Assembly: GCA_004431415.1 (NCBI GenBank)
Contig: QPMI01000095.1
Location: 1-64,000, forward strand
Length of the DNA: 64,000 nucleotides
Direction: 5' to 3'
From: Cyanophora paradoxa
Taxonomy: Eukaryota > Glaucocystophyceae > Cyanophorales > Cyanophoraceae
Of this stretch, positions 42,382 to 51,941 are shown piece by piece (within the stretch, counting starts at the first letter, position 1; every line of letters starts with the position of its first letter). Below the pieces are notes generated by a model. That model ran no database searches. It was not told where the DNA came from and worked only from the letters and a program-made list of their open reading frames with translations. Made by a program: the position numbers and the translations under genes.

Positions 42382-43271
42382 GCCTCAGTAACAATTTAAA
42401 ACCTCTAATTTTTTACTGTATTTTTTGAACGGTTTTTTACTGTATTTTTTACACTAGAAACAACGATAGAAAAGACAATAAAAACAATAGAATTGTAATT
42501 GCTTTTTAATCGTATATACGTCACTATATCAATATAGTATATACGATATATATCATAGAAAATCGATTTATGGTCATACCTATAACATATCTATTTGTGT
42601 ATATGTGATATATATATATATGACGTCATAATGACGATGCATATGTATATAATATATATGACATACCACGTGACTCGGGAGATTATGACGATCACGGCGA
42701 TGTGTATATTGTCATGATGTATATGTATATATATGTGTGACGCAATCTGATTGGCTCACTGACTTTCAATGTATCCCCCTTCAACTTCTCCCCAGGTTTC
42801 GATGTGAGATAAAATGTGATATTAAATGTGAGATAAAATGTGATATTATATGTGAGATTCTATGTGAGATATAATGTGATATAAAAGTTATAAATTAAAT
42901 GTTTACTTTGCTCAATTTCTATTGGTCCATGCCACAGAGTAGTGATTTTTCATTAAATGCGCCATAAATTGCGCCATAAAATGCACCATAAAATGCGCCA
43001 TAAAATGCGCCATAAAATGCGCCATGAAAACCCGGGGAATAAACCGTAGCAGGGTATATGATCTCACAAGGTTCAAGTTTCGCTCACGTTTCACCGAAGT
43101 TTCGGTAAATCGATTATCGGCATCTTCAAACGCTTGTATCTCACCACCAGATGGTCAACTCGCAACGTTTTGCATAGCGTTTTGAAGCGCTTGTTAAGCT
43201 CTACGCAACTACGTAATCATCGTATTATTTCAAGCTACCTTGCCATACAATATTTCTCACAAATCGTCCTT
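42382..43271. other. Non-coding, repeat-rich region of element B
   Basis: There is no gene. It contains the two stretches shared with element A (42610-42740 and 43100-43190, inverted relative to A), ATGTGAGATAAAATGTGAT tandem units at about 42803-42885, and a 12-bp tandem array at 42952-43030. Confidence 0.7.
42952..43030. repeat. 12-bp tandem array (ATAAAATGCGCC)
   Basis: About six units of ATAAAATGCGCC with few mismatches. Just upstream (42803-42885) is a second, AT-rich array of roughly 11-13-bp units (TGTGAGATAAAA / TGTGATATTAAA). Confidence 0.85.
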
Positions 43272-44030
43272 TCACACACTGATTGTGGTCATTTCTCGTT
43301 GGATCCGAGCCATCTGACCCCTTTTAATTGCTTTTCTCTTCACAAACTTCTTAAAGCCCTTTATATCATCATCAGTTAGTACTGCTCTATCAGTATAGGT
43401 CTTGATATCATAACCTTGCAGGCTAGCTATGACAGTTTGGTAATTATAACCCCATAGTCTATGCAATTCCTTGTAGGTCTTCTTATCCATTCCACCATTG
43501 TACTCATCAAAGGCGCAATTGAATTCCTTTTCATTCCCAAGTATATTGAAAAATACAACGAACTCCACATTACGACGAATGGTAGTAGAAATTGAGCATA
43601 AACGCTGAACATTAAATATCACAGAAATTGAATAATGGCGGCCGCTCGTGACCAATTTAGATAACACAGCCGAATTATGCATATCCAAATTGGAACCTAT
43701 CATGTCATCGAGTATGATTACTAAGTTATTTCGTTTCTCATTGTTCTCGATTCGTTTCTTTTGCATACTGATCAATCTCAAAACAATGTTATCATCCCAT
43801 TCCTCATAGATGTTATCTGGATGGGTGATGTCATTGAATTGCCCAGTAAAAGCTGTTGAACTAAATATTACGATCTGATCGATCTTGTCACGAAGCTCGT
43901 AAAGTAAGTATTTTGTAAACATTGTCTTACCTGTATTGGAGCGACCAACATTTAAAATTCTCGTTGGGATTCGAACTGTCTTACTCGGATCGAACTCCGG
44001 AATATCATCTAAGTTTACTGTGTTATCCAT
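43272..44030 (-). CDS. A32-like genome-packaging ATPase
   Basis: An intact 252-residue protein starts MDNTVNLDDIPEFD. Walker A is GRSNTGKT at residues 29-36 and Walker B is LVIILDD near residue 105, followed by TSGRHYSISVIFNVQ. The size and motif spacing fit FtsK/HerA-type packaging ATPases of Polintons. The C-terminus is basic (FVKRKAIKRGQMAR). It is next to the capsid gene on the same strand, 82 bp downstream, an ATPase-capsid pair as in element A but with the same order and opposite orientation. Confidence 0.9.
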   Translation of the reverse strand: MDNTVNLDDIPEFDPSKTVRIPTRILNVGRSNTGKTMFTKYLLYELRDKIDQIVIFSSTAFTGQFNDITHPDNIYEEWDDNIVLRLISMQKKRIENNEKRNNLVIILDDMIGSNLDMHNSAVLSKLVTSGRHYSISVIFNVQRLCSISTTIRRNVEFVVFFNILGNEKEFNCAFDEYNGGMDKKTYKELHRLWGYNYQTVIASLQGYDIKTYTDRAVLTDDDIKGFKKFVKRKAIKRGQMARIQREMTTISV

Positions 44031-44111
44031 TACAGTAATAACATAAAAAACAAAATAAACTGCTCACCTACTTAATTTCTGAGCTTCCTACTCTAACGAA
44101 AGAAAAGAACT

Positions 44112-45337
44112 TTAGAAGTTCGAGACTTTCAGGGTAGAGATGTTGTAGCCATTGAGGACCATAACATTGTGTCGCAGGGCATAGATATCAACCTGAACAG
44201 GAGCAGCATCAGTGCATCCCGAAACAGTGAGATCCATGTAACTCGAGCTGCTGTTGAAGAAATCCTGGTAACCCATAACCGAGTTCCGAAGCGAATCTTT
44301 TCCGGACTTGGAAAGAACAATTCCATAAACATTTCCAGACTCGAATCCGTAGGTGGTATTGCCCACAGTAACACCCTTGTAATGAGAGGGAATGTGATTG
44401 ACAGCAGAGAGGAAACCGGAAATGGGTTTGTTAGAGATATCAAGGGAGCGATTGCTGTGGAAGATCTGGAACTGATCGATTTTAACATCCGAAACATGAC
44501 CACAGAAATCAGAATGAGTGTAGGTGTTGAGTTTGTTCACCTCTCGAACAGTCATGAGAATCGAATGAACCAGACCGGAAACATTAGCAAGTGTAACCTC
44601 GACCGATTCACCAGCATCAGCAGTTTTAAGCGCTCGGGTCTTCTTGTGGATGACCTCTGTGATCGGGATGCGAATGCCACCTTGTTCGTTTGCCATCTTT
44701 AGGAGTGTCTCAGCCTCAGCCGAAGCGATGTTTACGAATTGGCAGATCAGGGAGCAATCCGCAAAGGTAACAGATCCACCGGCAGGAACTTTGACTATCC
44801 CAGCATCACGGAAATCCACCTCAATCGTTGGCATATCCGCCAGCGTACATAATGGAAAGTAAGCATCATCCCAGAAAGCAGCGGGGATTTTAACAATGTA
44901 TTCCATAGCCTCATCTGTGCTTTCACGATCAAGTTCTTTGAAGTAACCGAGAGAAGCATACATGCTGCCCATAGTAGCATGATCATTATCGATTAGGGCG
45001 TTTACAGTGATCCAATCACCAGGGATGATATACTTGAAACCACCATGAACGAAGCGGACCTCATTAATAAAGGAAGAACCACCATTGGGGAGGGTGCAGG
45101 CTACCTCACCACCAGTGACAATCTTGAAATAGAGCGAAACACCAGCAAGGAGTTGCTTGCGAGGTAGATCAAAGTAAGCGGTATTCTTAAAGCCAAAAGT
45201 ATTGCCTCGGGGCGAACTTGCTCGAGGAATGGTTTGTACTTGGGGTTGGTTCCGATTTGGAGACCAGGGGATAGATAAATTTGATCGGAACCGGGAGTTA
45301 CGAGGAGTTCCTTAAGGGTAGTTCCAGTGAGTGCCAT
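44112..45337 (-). pseudogene. Major capsid protein with one frameshift
   Basis: The start at 45337 (MALTGTTLKELLVTPG) runs to a frameshift between about 45225 and 45240 (after NPKYKPFLEQ). The reading continues in another frame as SPRGNTFGFKNTAYFDLP and then the 286-residue frame ending TLKVSNF at 44112. Together about 408 residues align with the element A capsid protein (see 3500). It is the only damaged gene of element B, so this may be one sequencing error. Double-jelly-roll capsid proteins form the pseudo-hexameric capsomers of Polinton-type virions. Confidence 0.85.
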
Positions 45338-45389
45338 CTCTTATGTTTAAAATACCAAAAGAAATTTTTAAAATGCTTTATTAAACAGA

Positions 45390-46289
45390 ATGACGCGTCA
45401 TTACCTTAATATTGATTCTCGGGATCGGGATGATGGAACCCCAACAAACTTCACTTACAAAATTCCCCATGCAATCCAAAATGTGAGGGCATGCAGAGTG
45501 ACCAATTTCGAGATGTTCAATAACATTTACAATCTCAGCGAGAATGGAAGTTTGATTACAGGAACCTATGATGCTGGGGATGTAATTAAAACTAAGAATA
45601 ACACTATTTCAAAAGGGACATATACTTCGGATAGTTTGGTGAATCTTCTAAATGCAAAACTTGCTTCACAAGTGTATGGTGCAGCAGGAACTACCTATAC
45701 TCGCCATTTTCATGTAACCTATGATCCTGTTACCATGTTTCTAAGGTTCATGTGCGATGCAACATTTACCCTCTCCTTTGGAAGTCGGATCTTAGCGAAC
45801 TTCCTTGGTTTCCCAGATCGCAGACCTGACAGTTCTGAAAATGGTTATGCTTCTGCCCTGCTCGATTCGCCAGTAACAGTTGGAGCAAATACTTATAATT
45901 ACTACATTGACAGTGTTATACCACTCGATCTTCTGTTCAATTCTTACATCCTTCTTCATGTTGACCCACTCAAAGGCAACTATGTAAGCAAGAACACCAG
46001 CGATGATAAAGCCCTTGCAAAAATTGAGATTGACCAAACGGTAGGCAGTCTACTAAAATACGATTCATCGAATAATTCCATGATATTGCATGAGCAAAAT
46101 GGTTTGGTGGAAGTTGAAACGCTAAAAGTTCGTCTCACATACTGGAATGGTGTTGAAACTGATATTACTACAGATTGGTCGATGACTCTCGAACTGATTA
46201 CTGAAGATGATAAAGATCTGACGAAGAAAGCATTGAAGAATGTCATAAAAGAGTTGGAGGGACTCTACCTGCCGTTCTCACGGTCATAG
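45390..46289 (+). CDS. Penton-like minor capsid protein
   Basis: The 299-residue protein begins MTRHYLNIDSRDRDDGTPTN. The IDSRDRD motif near the N-terminus followed by F-x-Y-K/x-IP...V.ACRVTNFEM is the hallmark of Polinton/NCLDV penton-type single-jelly-roll proteins. It later has FLGFPDRRP and a C-terminal VETLKVRLTYWNG strand. It is divergently transcribed from the capsid gene with 52 bp between, which implies a shared bidirectional late promoter (TTTATTAAACAG just upstream). Confidence 0.85.
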   Translation: MTRHYLNIDSRDRDDGTPTNFTYKIPHAIQNVRACRVTNFEMFNNIYNLSENGSLITGTYDAGDVIKTKNNTISKGTYTSDSLVNLLNAKLASQVYGAAGTTYTRHFHVTYDPVTMFLRFMCDATFTLSFGSRILANFLGFPDRRPDSSENGYASALLDSPVTVGANTYNYYIDSVIPLDLLFNSYILLHVDPLKGNYVSKNTSDDKALAKIEIDQTVGSLLKYDSSNNSMILHEQNGLVEVETLKVRLTYWNGVETDITTDWSMTLELITEDDKDLTKKALKNVIKELEGLYLPFSRS

Positions 46290-46325
46290 GAAATACTGTA
46301 GAATAAATTTGTCTCGATATTACAA

Positions 46326-47072
46326 ATGGCTCGCAAGACTCAGCCCAAGAATTTCTTAGCCAAACCAGTTGAGCAAGCAGAACCAGAACGGAAACAGTTT
46401 AAGAAATCGAAAGGAACCGCAGCATACGGAACTGGTGATCTCGATAAAAATGTCCACCAGACCATGAATGCTCACACAATTGCGCTTACTTCAAACTCAA
46501 ATGATGATAATGCCCTGGTTGACCAAGTCCCACTGAACCGCATGCCCGGAGCGAAACGAGGAATCAAGAAAGGGCAGTTCAAATCATCCACGAAGGACAA
46601 GGTTGCCTCATCATCGACACTGCTGAAACTGCTTGATGGTGGTGAGAGACTCTACTCAACCTATTCCGAGAAAGACCATCGCAACCGCTACTTTATTCGT
46701 TCAACCACTGGTGGACTGAAATCTGTGACATATCAGTATGCTAAGAGTCTTGTTGATGGTATTGCAGCAGAGACCAAAAACGAAAACAAGATCAAGGAAC
46801 AGCCAATCACAAAGGAGAAGGTTGAGAAGAAACCAGAGGTAACCCATGAAGTAATCCCTGAACCTGTTCATGTCGCAAAAGACTCACCAACAGAACTGAT
46901 TGCGAAGACAATCGATTACCAAGACTCCAACAAAACGGATTTGCCGGTTCTCAATAAATCGATCCTCCGGGTTGCCACTTCGCAGGCTGATCCAGTCAAC
47001 TCGATTCCAAATGCTGCCCCAATGGTCTCAGGGTTTGCAAAGCTTGGTATTAGACCCGGTTATCGCCGTTAA
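46326..47072 (+). CDS. Lysine-rich unrecognised protein, probable virion component
   Basis: This is a 248-residue intact frame, 36 bp after the penton gene. The N-terminal half is very basic (KKSKGTAAYGTGDLDK; RGIKKGQFKSSTKDK), with one globular-looking part (SEKDHRNRYFIRSTTGGLKSVTYQYA) and a Glu/Lys/Pro linker. The basic composition and location in the structural block suggest a DNA-condensing core protein or scaffold. No similarity to the 228-aa element A protein at 5735 is obvious. Confidence 0.55.
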   Translation: MARKTQPKNFLAKPVEQAEPERKQFKKSKGTAAYGTGDLDKNVHQTMNAHTIALTSNSNDDNALVDQVPLNRMPGAKRGIKKGQFKSSTKDKVASSSTLLKLLDGGERLYSTYSEKDHRNRYFIRSTTGGLKSVTYQYAKSLVDGIAAETKNENKIKEQPITKEKVEKKPEVTHEVIPEPVHVAKDSPTELIAKTIDYQDSNKTDLPVLNKSILRVATSQADPVNSIPNAAPMVSGFAKLGIRPGYRR

Positions 47073-47423
47073 GGATCATTTCAGAATTTTTAAAAATCTT
47101 GAACATTGTTAGCGCTACGTAACCAATCTTATCCCGTAGGCTCAAAACTTCTTCATTTTTATGGAGGCGTTGTAGAGCGAAGTGAAAATATCCATAGGTA
47201 AATCACTTTAATCACCTGTTCTACCGGGTTCAGTGGTAGAAACTTGCAGCCGACAAGTGAGCCTATTTGGTTTCGGTGGCTTTATCATTTTTCCAGCATC
47301 TTCTTTCGTACTGGATGCTCTGCAATCGGGACCAAAATTTGACAGGAGTTTAATCGCTATATACAGACAGAAAAACTACTTAAAGATTTCTTAACATATA
47401 TTAAGAGAGTAGAAAAGGACAAA
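47073..47423. ncRNA. Intergenic region with four consecutive hairpins, possible structured RNA
   Basis: Consecutive perfect stems: TTCTACC/GGTAGAA (47219-47241), ACTTG/CAAGT with a 7-base loop (47242-47258), AGCC/GGCT (47260-47281) and AGCATC/GATGCT (47294-47319). The first two resemble tRNA D- and anticodon arms (GGTTCAGTGGTAGAA), but base 33 is not T and no matching acceptor stem exists. A tRNA-derived or viral structured RNA is possible. The end of the region (47365-47400) holds the promoter motif of the next gene. Confidence 0.3.
47368..47408 (+). promoter_or_regulatory. Promoter-like motif upstream of the 85-aa gene
   Basis: ACTACTTAAAGATTTC is followed by TTAACATATATTAAGAGAG and the ATG about 25 bases on. 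It matches the element A motif before the homologous gene. Confidence 0.6.
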
Positions 47424-47681
47424 ATGCCAATCAGTGAGGCTCAGAAGCGTGCTACTTATCGTTATCGTAAAAGTGAAAAAGGTCAGGAATATTTAAAAAA
47501 GTATAATGCGAAATTCGCAAAGCAAATGCGTGATTTATACCATACTGATGAGTGTTACAGAGCCATGAGAATCGTTGAGAGTTCCCAGCGTCTCTATGCT
47601 TCCAATGCAGTCTGCTTTGTGAAGTATCTCTATGGTGTCCCGTATTCTAACCGTGGTCGCAAATCGAAATATCTCTGTTAA
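47424..47681 (+). CDS. Small conserved basic protein (85 aa), family shared with element A
   Basis: It begins MPISEAQKRATYRYRKSEKG and ends VPYSNRGRKSKYLC. It is strongly similar to the 84-aa protein at 10047-10301, more so than the capsid or polymerase proteins of the two elements are to each other. Basic helices and terminal RGRK suggest DNA binding. It lies between the structural block and PolB with an early-type promoter motif. Confidence 0.7.
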   Translation: MPISEAQKRATYRYRKSEKGQEYLKKYNAKFAKQMRDLYHTDECYRAMRIVESSQRLYASNAVCFVKYLYGVPYSNRGRKSKYLC

Positions 47682-47910
47682 TTGTTTTTCTCAGCGCGAT
47701 CTGCTCTGAGAAACCCGTGGGAACCGCGCTGGAACCACAAATAAAATCATTCTGTTATTTTTAGAGTTCGATGATCGAGCCAACCCTTTGTTATTTTTAT
47801 GAATGCCCTCGACTAAATTTATTTTGTTGGAGACTTTTGGTTTTGTCGGTAAAATTTGACGCGAGTATAAAAGTATTTAAAGAAAACTTTTGTAGGTATA
47901 TATTAATAGA
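47682..47910 (+). promoter_or_regulatory. Intergenic region with promoter-like motif before PolB
   Basis: The last 50 bases contain AGTATTTAAAGAAAACTTTTG followed by GGTATATATTAATAGAG, a variant of the early-type motif, ending at the PolB start. Upstream there is a short GC-rich inverted repeat (TCTCAGCGCG / CTCTGAGAAACC near 47690-47715) that may be a terminator for the small gene. Confidence 0.5.
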
Positions 47911-50900
47911 GTGAACAAAGAAATGCCTCGACCAAGTAATCGGATTTCGAAGAATTTGCAGGATGAGATTCTTGGTTACTACATGCAAGCAAAAGTAGAA
48001 GACAAATTGACCCGAGAGCAGGATATCTATTTCTTGAGAGAATTTACTTTCAAAGCAATTAGAATTCCAAAGTTGATTGATATCAGAGATACACTGAGAG
48101 GTATCGTAGAGCCTCGTTTGTATCGCAAGCAGGAGAAGAAGGAAGCCAGAGCGGAGAGGGCTGCAAAGAATGTTGCAAAACGGCAAGCAAAGACCAAAGA
48201 AGTGCAGAAATACAAAAGAAATCAGCAGAAGAAGGCCAAGAAGCAAGAGAGGGTTCAAAAATGGAAGTCAAAGCAGGAAGCCAACCAGGTTCAGGTAATG
48301 AATGCCATGAATCACCTAGTCGAAGAGATTACATGGAAAAACGCTAAGAAAAACCTAATTAACACAATCCATCGGTTTATCACTGAGAAGATAGGATGGG
48401 ATGATCTCCACAGAAGACTTCAAGAGGCTTTGGACAGACACAATGGAATTAAGTTCCAGTTCAAAGTGAAGGCCAATTACAAATACAAGGAGAAGCAAAA
48501 TGGAAGGTGGACAGGAGAGTACCAATACGCAACCAGATATCCAAGCTCAATGCAGTTTTACCTAGTTCTTCCAGCAAATGACCTAACGGATATCGTAAGG
48601 CAAGCTGTGGATGATCTGCATGAAATCATGACAGCCATTGAGTATGCAGAGGTTCACAATATTCTCGAAGTAACCCTACAAATTCTATCTTACACACCTC
48701 TGACAGGAAGTTCTTACATTCCTCTTCCAGAAGAGATTGAAAAGAGAAAGGCTGTTATCAATCCTAAGAATGAAGACCAAGAATGTTTCCGACATGCTGT
48801 TAAGATTGGCTTGCATCACAATGATGTCATTCGAAACCACAGATCTGAATTGAAACGATACAGTAAGTGGGACAAGGAATTTGATTGGAGTCGCTTTGAG
48901 TTCCCAGTCAAGAATGATTCTAGAGTTTACGATCTAGCTTCAAAGATGATTGGTAGACCTATCAATGTCTACTTCCTTGATAACAAGAAACGAGTCTTCC
49001 CTATCCATGTGAACAAGAACCCAGCAGAGCAGCACAAGACCATTGACCTTTTGATGTGGAGTGATGGGGAGAACACCCATTATGGCTTCATTTCAAGTCT
49101 ATCGAGACTCATTCCAAGCTCACACAAGGAAACGAAGTATTTCTGTAAATGCTGCTTGAAGGGATTTACAGGTCGAAGGATCCTCGATAATCACATTAGA
49201 CTAAGCAGATGCTATGAACGACCAACAGCAACTATTGATGTGATGCCTGAAGCAGGAAGCTGTATTATGTGGGATCCACAGAGAAATGCAGACAAAACAG
49301 TTTGGCATCCGATGTTTGCAGTTGCTGATTTCGAGTGTCTCCTGAAATCTGTTGAAAGTGTTGTGACTCGTGTTGATGAGAAAGGTGTTAAATACGATTC
49401 AAATAATAACGAGATCAACACCGAAATTTACCAAAAGCACATCCCTTGCGCTTACAAAATCATGATCATGCATAAGGACAAGATCCTAAGAGAAGTCCTC
49501 TACCAGAAACAAGATCCAAACAACGATGATGAGGTAATCAATCATTTCATGACAACTCTCAAAAATATGGAGGCTGAGTTGCTTGAAAAGGTGAGAGAGG
49601 TCGAGCCAATAAAGATGGATCGATATGACAAAATGAATTTTAAAGAAGCCACATGCTGCTACATTTGCGAGGATCAATTCGTTAAATATGGAGAAGAGGG
49701 TAAGGTTTTCATTACAAAGAAAGTCAGGGATCATGATCATACCACAGGTAAATATCTTGGGGCTGCCTGTGATAAATGCAACCTGAGAAGAAGGGTTAAC
49801 CCTAAAATTCCTGTTATATTCCACAATCTGAAAGGGTATGATGGACACTACATTCTAAAAGCTCTCGGTGAGCATGCAGACCCAGGAAAAGAGATCCGCT
49901 GTATCGCTGAGAATTTCGAGAAGTTCAAGTGTTTCGACTTTAACAGCTACAAATTCGTTGATTCCCTGAATTTCATGCAAGAAAGTCTTGACAAACTTGC
50001 TAGTAATCTCGGTCACAGAGACAACTATAAATACACCAATGAATGGTGTGACCAGCATACAATTACGGAGACCCAAAGAGAACTCCTGATGAGGAAGGGA
50101 TTCTTCCCTTATGATTACTTGGATTGCCTTGATAGACTCAGCGAAACTAAACTTCCCAGCAAAGAGGCTTTCTTCTCAAAGCTTAATGATCGTGAAATTA
50201 GCGACAGTGACTACAAGCATTGTCAGAAGGTGTGGGATGCATTTGATTGCAAGACACTTGGAGATTACATGAAGATCTACCTTGAAACTGATGTGTTCCT
50301 TCTCGCTGATGTGTTTGGTCACAATTTCCGACAGAGATGCTATAAAGATTATGGACTTGATCCTATCCATTTCATTTCAGCTCCACACCTCAGTTGGAAT
50401 GCTATGTTGAAACTTACGAAGGTTGTTCTCGAAAACATTGATGATGATGAAATGTATCGTATGTTCGAGCTTGGAATTCGTGGTGGAATATCGATGATAG
50501 CTACGCGGAATGCTCAGGCTAACAATCCATACATGAAGAACTTTGATCCAACAAAGCCAATAAAATACATCATCACATGGGATGCCAACAATTTGTATGG
50601 ATTTGCTATGTGTCAAAAGTTACCTATTGGTGATTTTGAATGGATCGATAACGTTGAAGACTTTGATTACATGAAATTTGATGCTGATGGTGAAACTGGG
50701 GCATTATTGGAGGTTGATTTGGAGTATCCAGATCATTTGCATGATGAGCATAGCGATTACCCACTAGCACCTGAATCTATGGTAGTAACTGAGGACATGT
50801 TATCACCTTCCCAACTTGAAATGCTTGGTGAAGAAAAGCTTCCTGGAAACCGAAAGTTGGTACCCAATCTGAACAACAAACACAACTACGTTCTTCACAT

Positions 50901-51921
50901 CAAGAATCTGCAATACTATGTATCAAAGGGTATGATTGTGAAGAAGATCCATCGAGGGATTGAATTCAAACAATCGGCTTGGTTGAAACCTTACATTGAT
51001 TTCAATACTGAGAAAAGGAAGCAGGCACAAAATGATTTCGATAAGGATTTCTACAAGCTCATGAATAATTCGGTGTATGGAAAAACCATGGAGAATGTCC
51101 GGAATCGTAGCAACATCAAACTCTGCCACAACCCAGAGAAGCAGGCGAAACTGAATGCAAACCCTCTACTGAAAAAGGTTAAGATCATCACCGAGAACCT
51201 GACAGCAGTTGAAATGTATCGTGGAACTATTCTTCTCGATAAACCAATCTATGTTGGTCAGGCGATCCTTGATTTATCAAAACTTGTCATGTATCAGTTC
51301 CACTACGATTACATTCGCAAGAAGTATGGATCGAAAGCCAAACTCCTCATGACTGACACAGATTCGCTGTATTACATTATTGAGACCGAGGATCTATACA
51401 AGGATATGAACTCTGACTCTCATTTGTTCGATCAATCGGAATACAGTCCTTCTCACATTTGCTACAATCCTCAAAATAAAAAGGTTCCTGGTTTATTCAA
51501 GGATGATGCCGGTGATTTGGTTGTAACTGACTTTGCAGGATACAAACCAAAGGCCTACTCTTATTTGAAGGATTTGAATGTCAAGGCTCTTGGTTCGGAA
51601 GAAGATGTGAAAAAGGTGATTGCTAAAAGGTTGAAGGATAGTGGGAAAAGTTCAGAAGAAGATGTAAAGAAAGATACTGTAAAGAGGTTGAAGGGAATCC
51701 AGAGATGTGTAGTTAAAAACAAATTAGAGTATAAGCATTTCTATGATACTGTCATGGGGCAAGAGCAGGATCCTGTTACAGTTAGAGGAATTCGTTCAAA
51801 GAACCACGAGGTATCAACACTTGAAATGAAAAAGAGGGCATTCAATGCGCTTGATACCAAGAGGTATCTTTGCGAGGATAAGGTGAATACTCTTGCAATT
51901 GGGCATTACAGAACTCGCTAA
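47911..51921 (+). CDS. Protein-primed DNA polymerase B, intact
   Basis: The 1336-residue protein has MPRPSNRISKN near the start, a very basic helical segment (about residues 70-130), then a region with NPKNEDQECFRHAVK (about 290-305) and a Cys pair (YFCKCCLKGF). Exonuclease motif I is ADFE near residue 473; a zinc/HNH-like insert RDHDHTTGKYLGAACDKC is near 610-625; exonuclease motif II is FHNLKGYDGHYI near 640. Polymerase motif A is DANNLYGFAM near 891, motif B KLMNNSVYGKT near 1047, motif C DTDS near 1148. This is the usual architecture and size of Polinton pPolB, which replicates linear DNA primed by a terminal protein. The frame could start at 47911 (GTG-type) or at the ATG at 47923. Confidence 0.93.
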   Translation: MNKEMPRPSNRISKNLQDEILGYYMQAKVEDKLTREQDIYFLREFTFKAIRIPKLIDIRDTLRGIVEPRLYRKQEKKEARAERAAKNVAKRQAKTKEVQKYKRNQQKKAKKQERVQKWKSKQEANQVQVMNAMNHLVEEITWKNAKKNLINTIHRFITEKIGWDDLHRRLQEALDRHNGIKFQFKVKANYKYKEKQNGRWTGEYQYATRYPSSMQFYLVLPANDLTDIVRQAVDDLHEIMTAIEYAEVHNILEVTLQILSYTPLTGSSYIPLPEEIEKRKAVINPKNEDQECFRHAVKIGLHHNDVIRNHRSELKRYSKWDKEFDWSRFEFPVKNDSRVYDLASKMIGRPINVYFLDNKKRVFPIHVNKNPAEQHKTIDLLMWSDGENTHYGFISSLSRLIPSSHKETKYFCKCCLKGFTGRRILDNHIRLSRCYERPTATIDVMPEAGSCIMWDPQRNADKTVWHPMFAVADFECLLKSVESVVTRVDEKGVKYDSNNNEINTEIYQKHIPCAYKIMIMHKDKILREVLYQKQDPNNDDEVINHFMTTLKNMEAELLEKVREVEPIKMDRYDKMNFKEATCCYICEDQFVKYGEEGKVFITKKVRDHDHTTGKYLGAACDKCNLRRRVNPKIPVIFHNLKGYDGHYILKALGEHADPGKEIRCIAENFEKFKCFDFNSYKFVDSLNFMQESLDKLASNLGHRDNYKYTNEWCDQHTITETQRELLMRKGFFPYDYLDCLDRLSETKLPSKEAFFSKLNDREISDSDYKHCQKVWDAFDCKTLGDYMKIYLETDVFLLADVFGHNFRQRCYKDYGLDPIHFISAPHLSWNAMLKLTKVVLENIDDDEMYRMFELGIRGGISMIATRNAQANNPYMKNFDPTKPIKYIITWDANNLYGFAMCQKLPIGDFEWIDNVEDFDYMKFDADGETGALLEVDLEYPDHLHDEHSDYPLAPESMVVTEDMLSPSQLEMLGEEKLPGNRKLVPNLNNKHNYVLHIKNLQYYVSKGMIVKKIHRGIEFKQSAWLKPYIDFNTEKRKQAQNDFDKDFYKLMNNSVYGKTMENVRNRSNIKLCHNPEKQAKLNANPLLKKVKIITENLTAVEMYRGTILLDKPIYVGQAILDLSKLVMYQFHYDYIRKKYGSKAKLLMTDTDSLYYIIETEDLYKDMNSDSHLFDQSEYSPSHICYNPQNKKVPGLFKDDAGDLVVTDFAGYKPKAYSYLKDLNVKALGSEEDVKKVIAKRLKDSGKSSEEDVKKDTVKRLKGIQRCVVKNKLEYKHFYDTVMGQEQDPVTVRGIRSKNHEVSTLEMKKRAFNALDTKRYLCEDKVNTLAIGHYRTR

Positions 51922-51941
51922 GGTTAGGTTAAAGAAATTGA

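Noticed and set aside
47217-47290. tRNA gene (tRNA-like D-arm and anticodon-like arm)
   Set aside because: No acceptor stem, no proper T-arm and base 33 is not T; kept only as a possible structured RNA.
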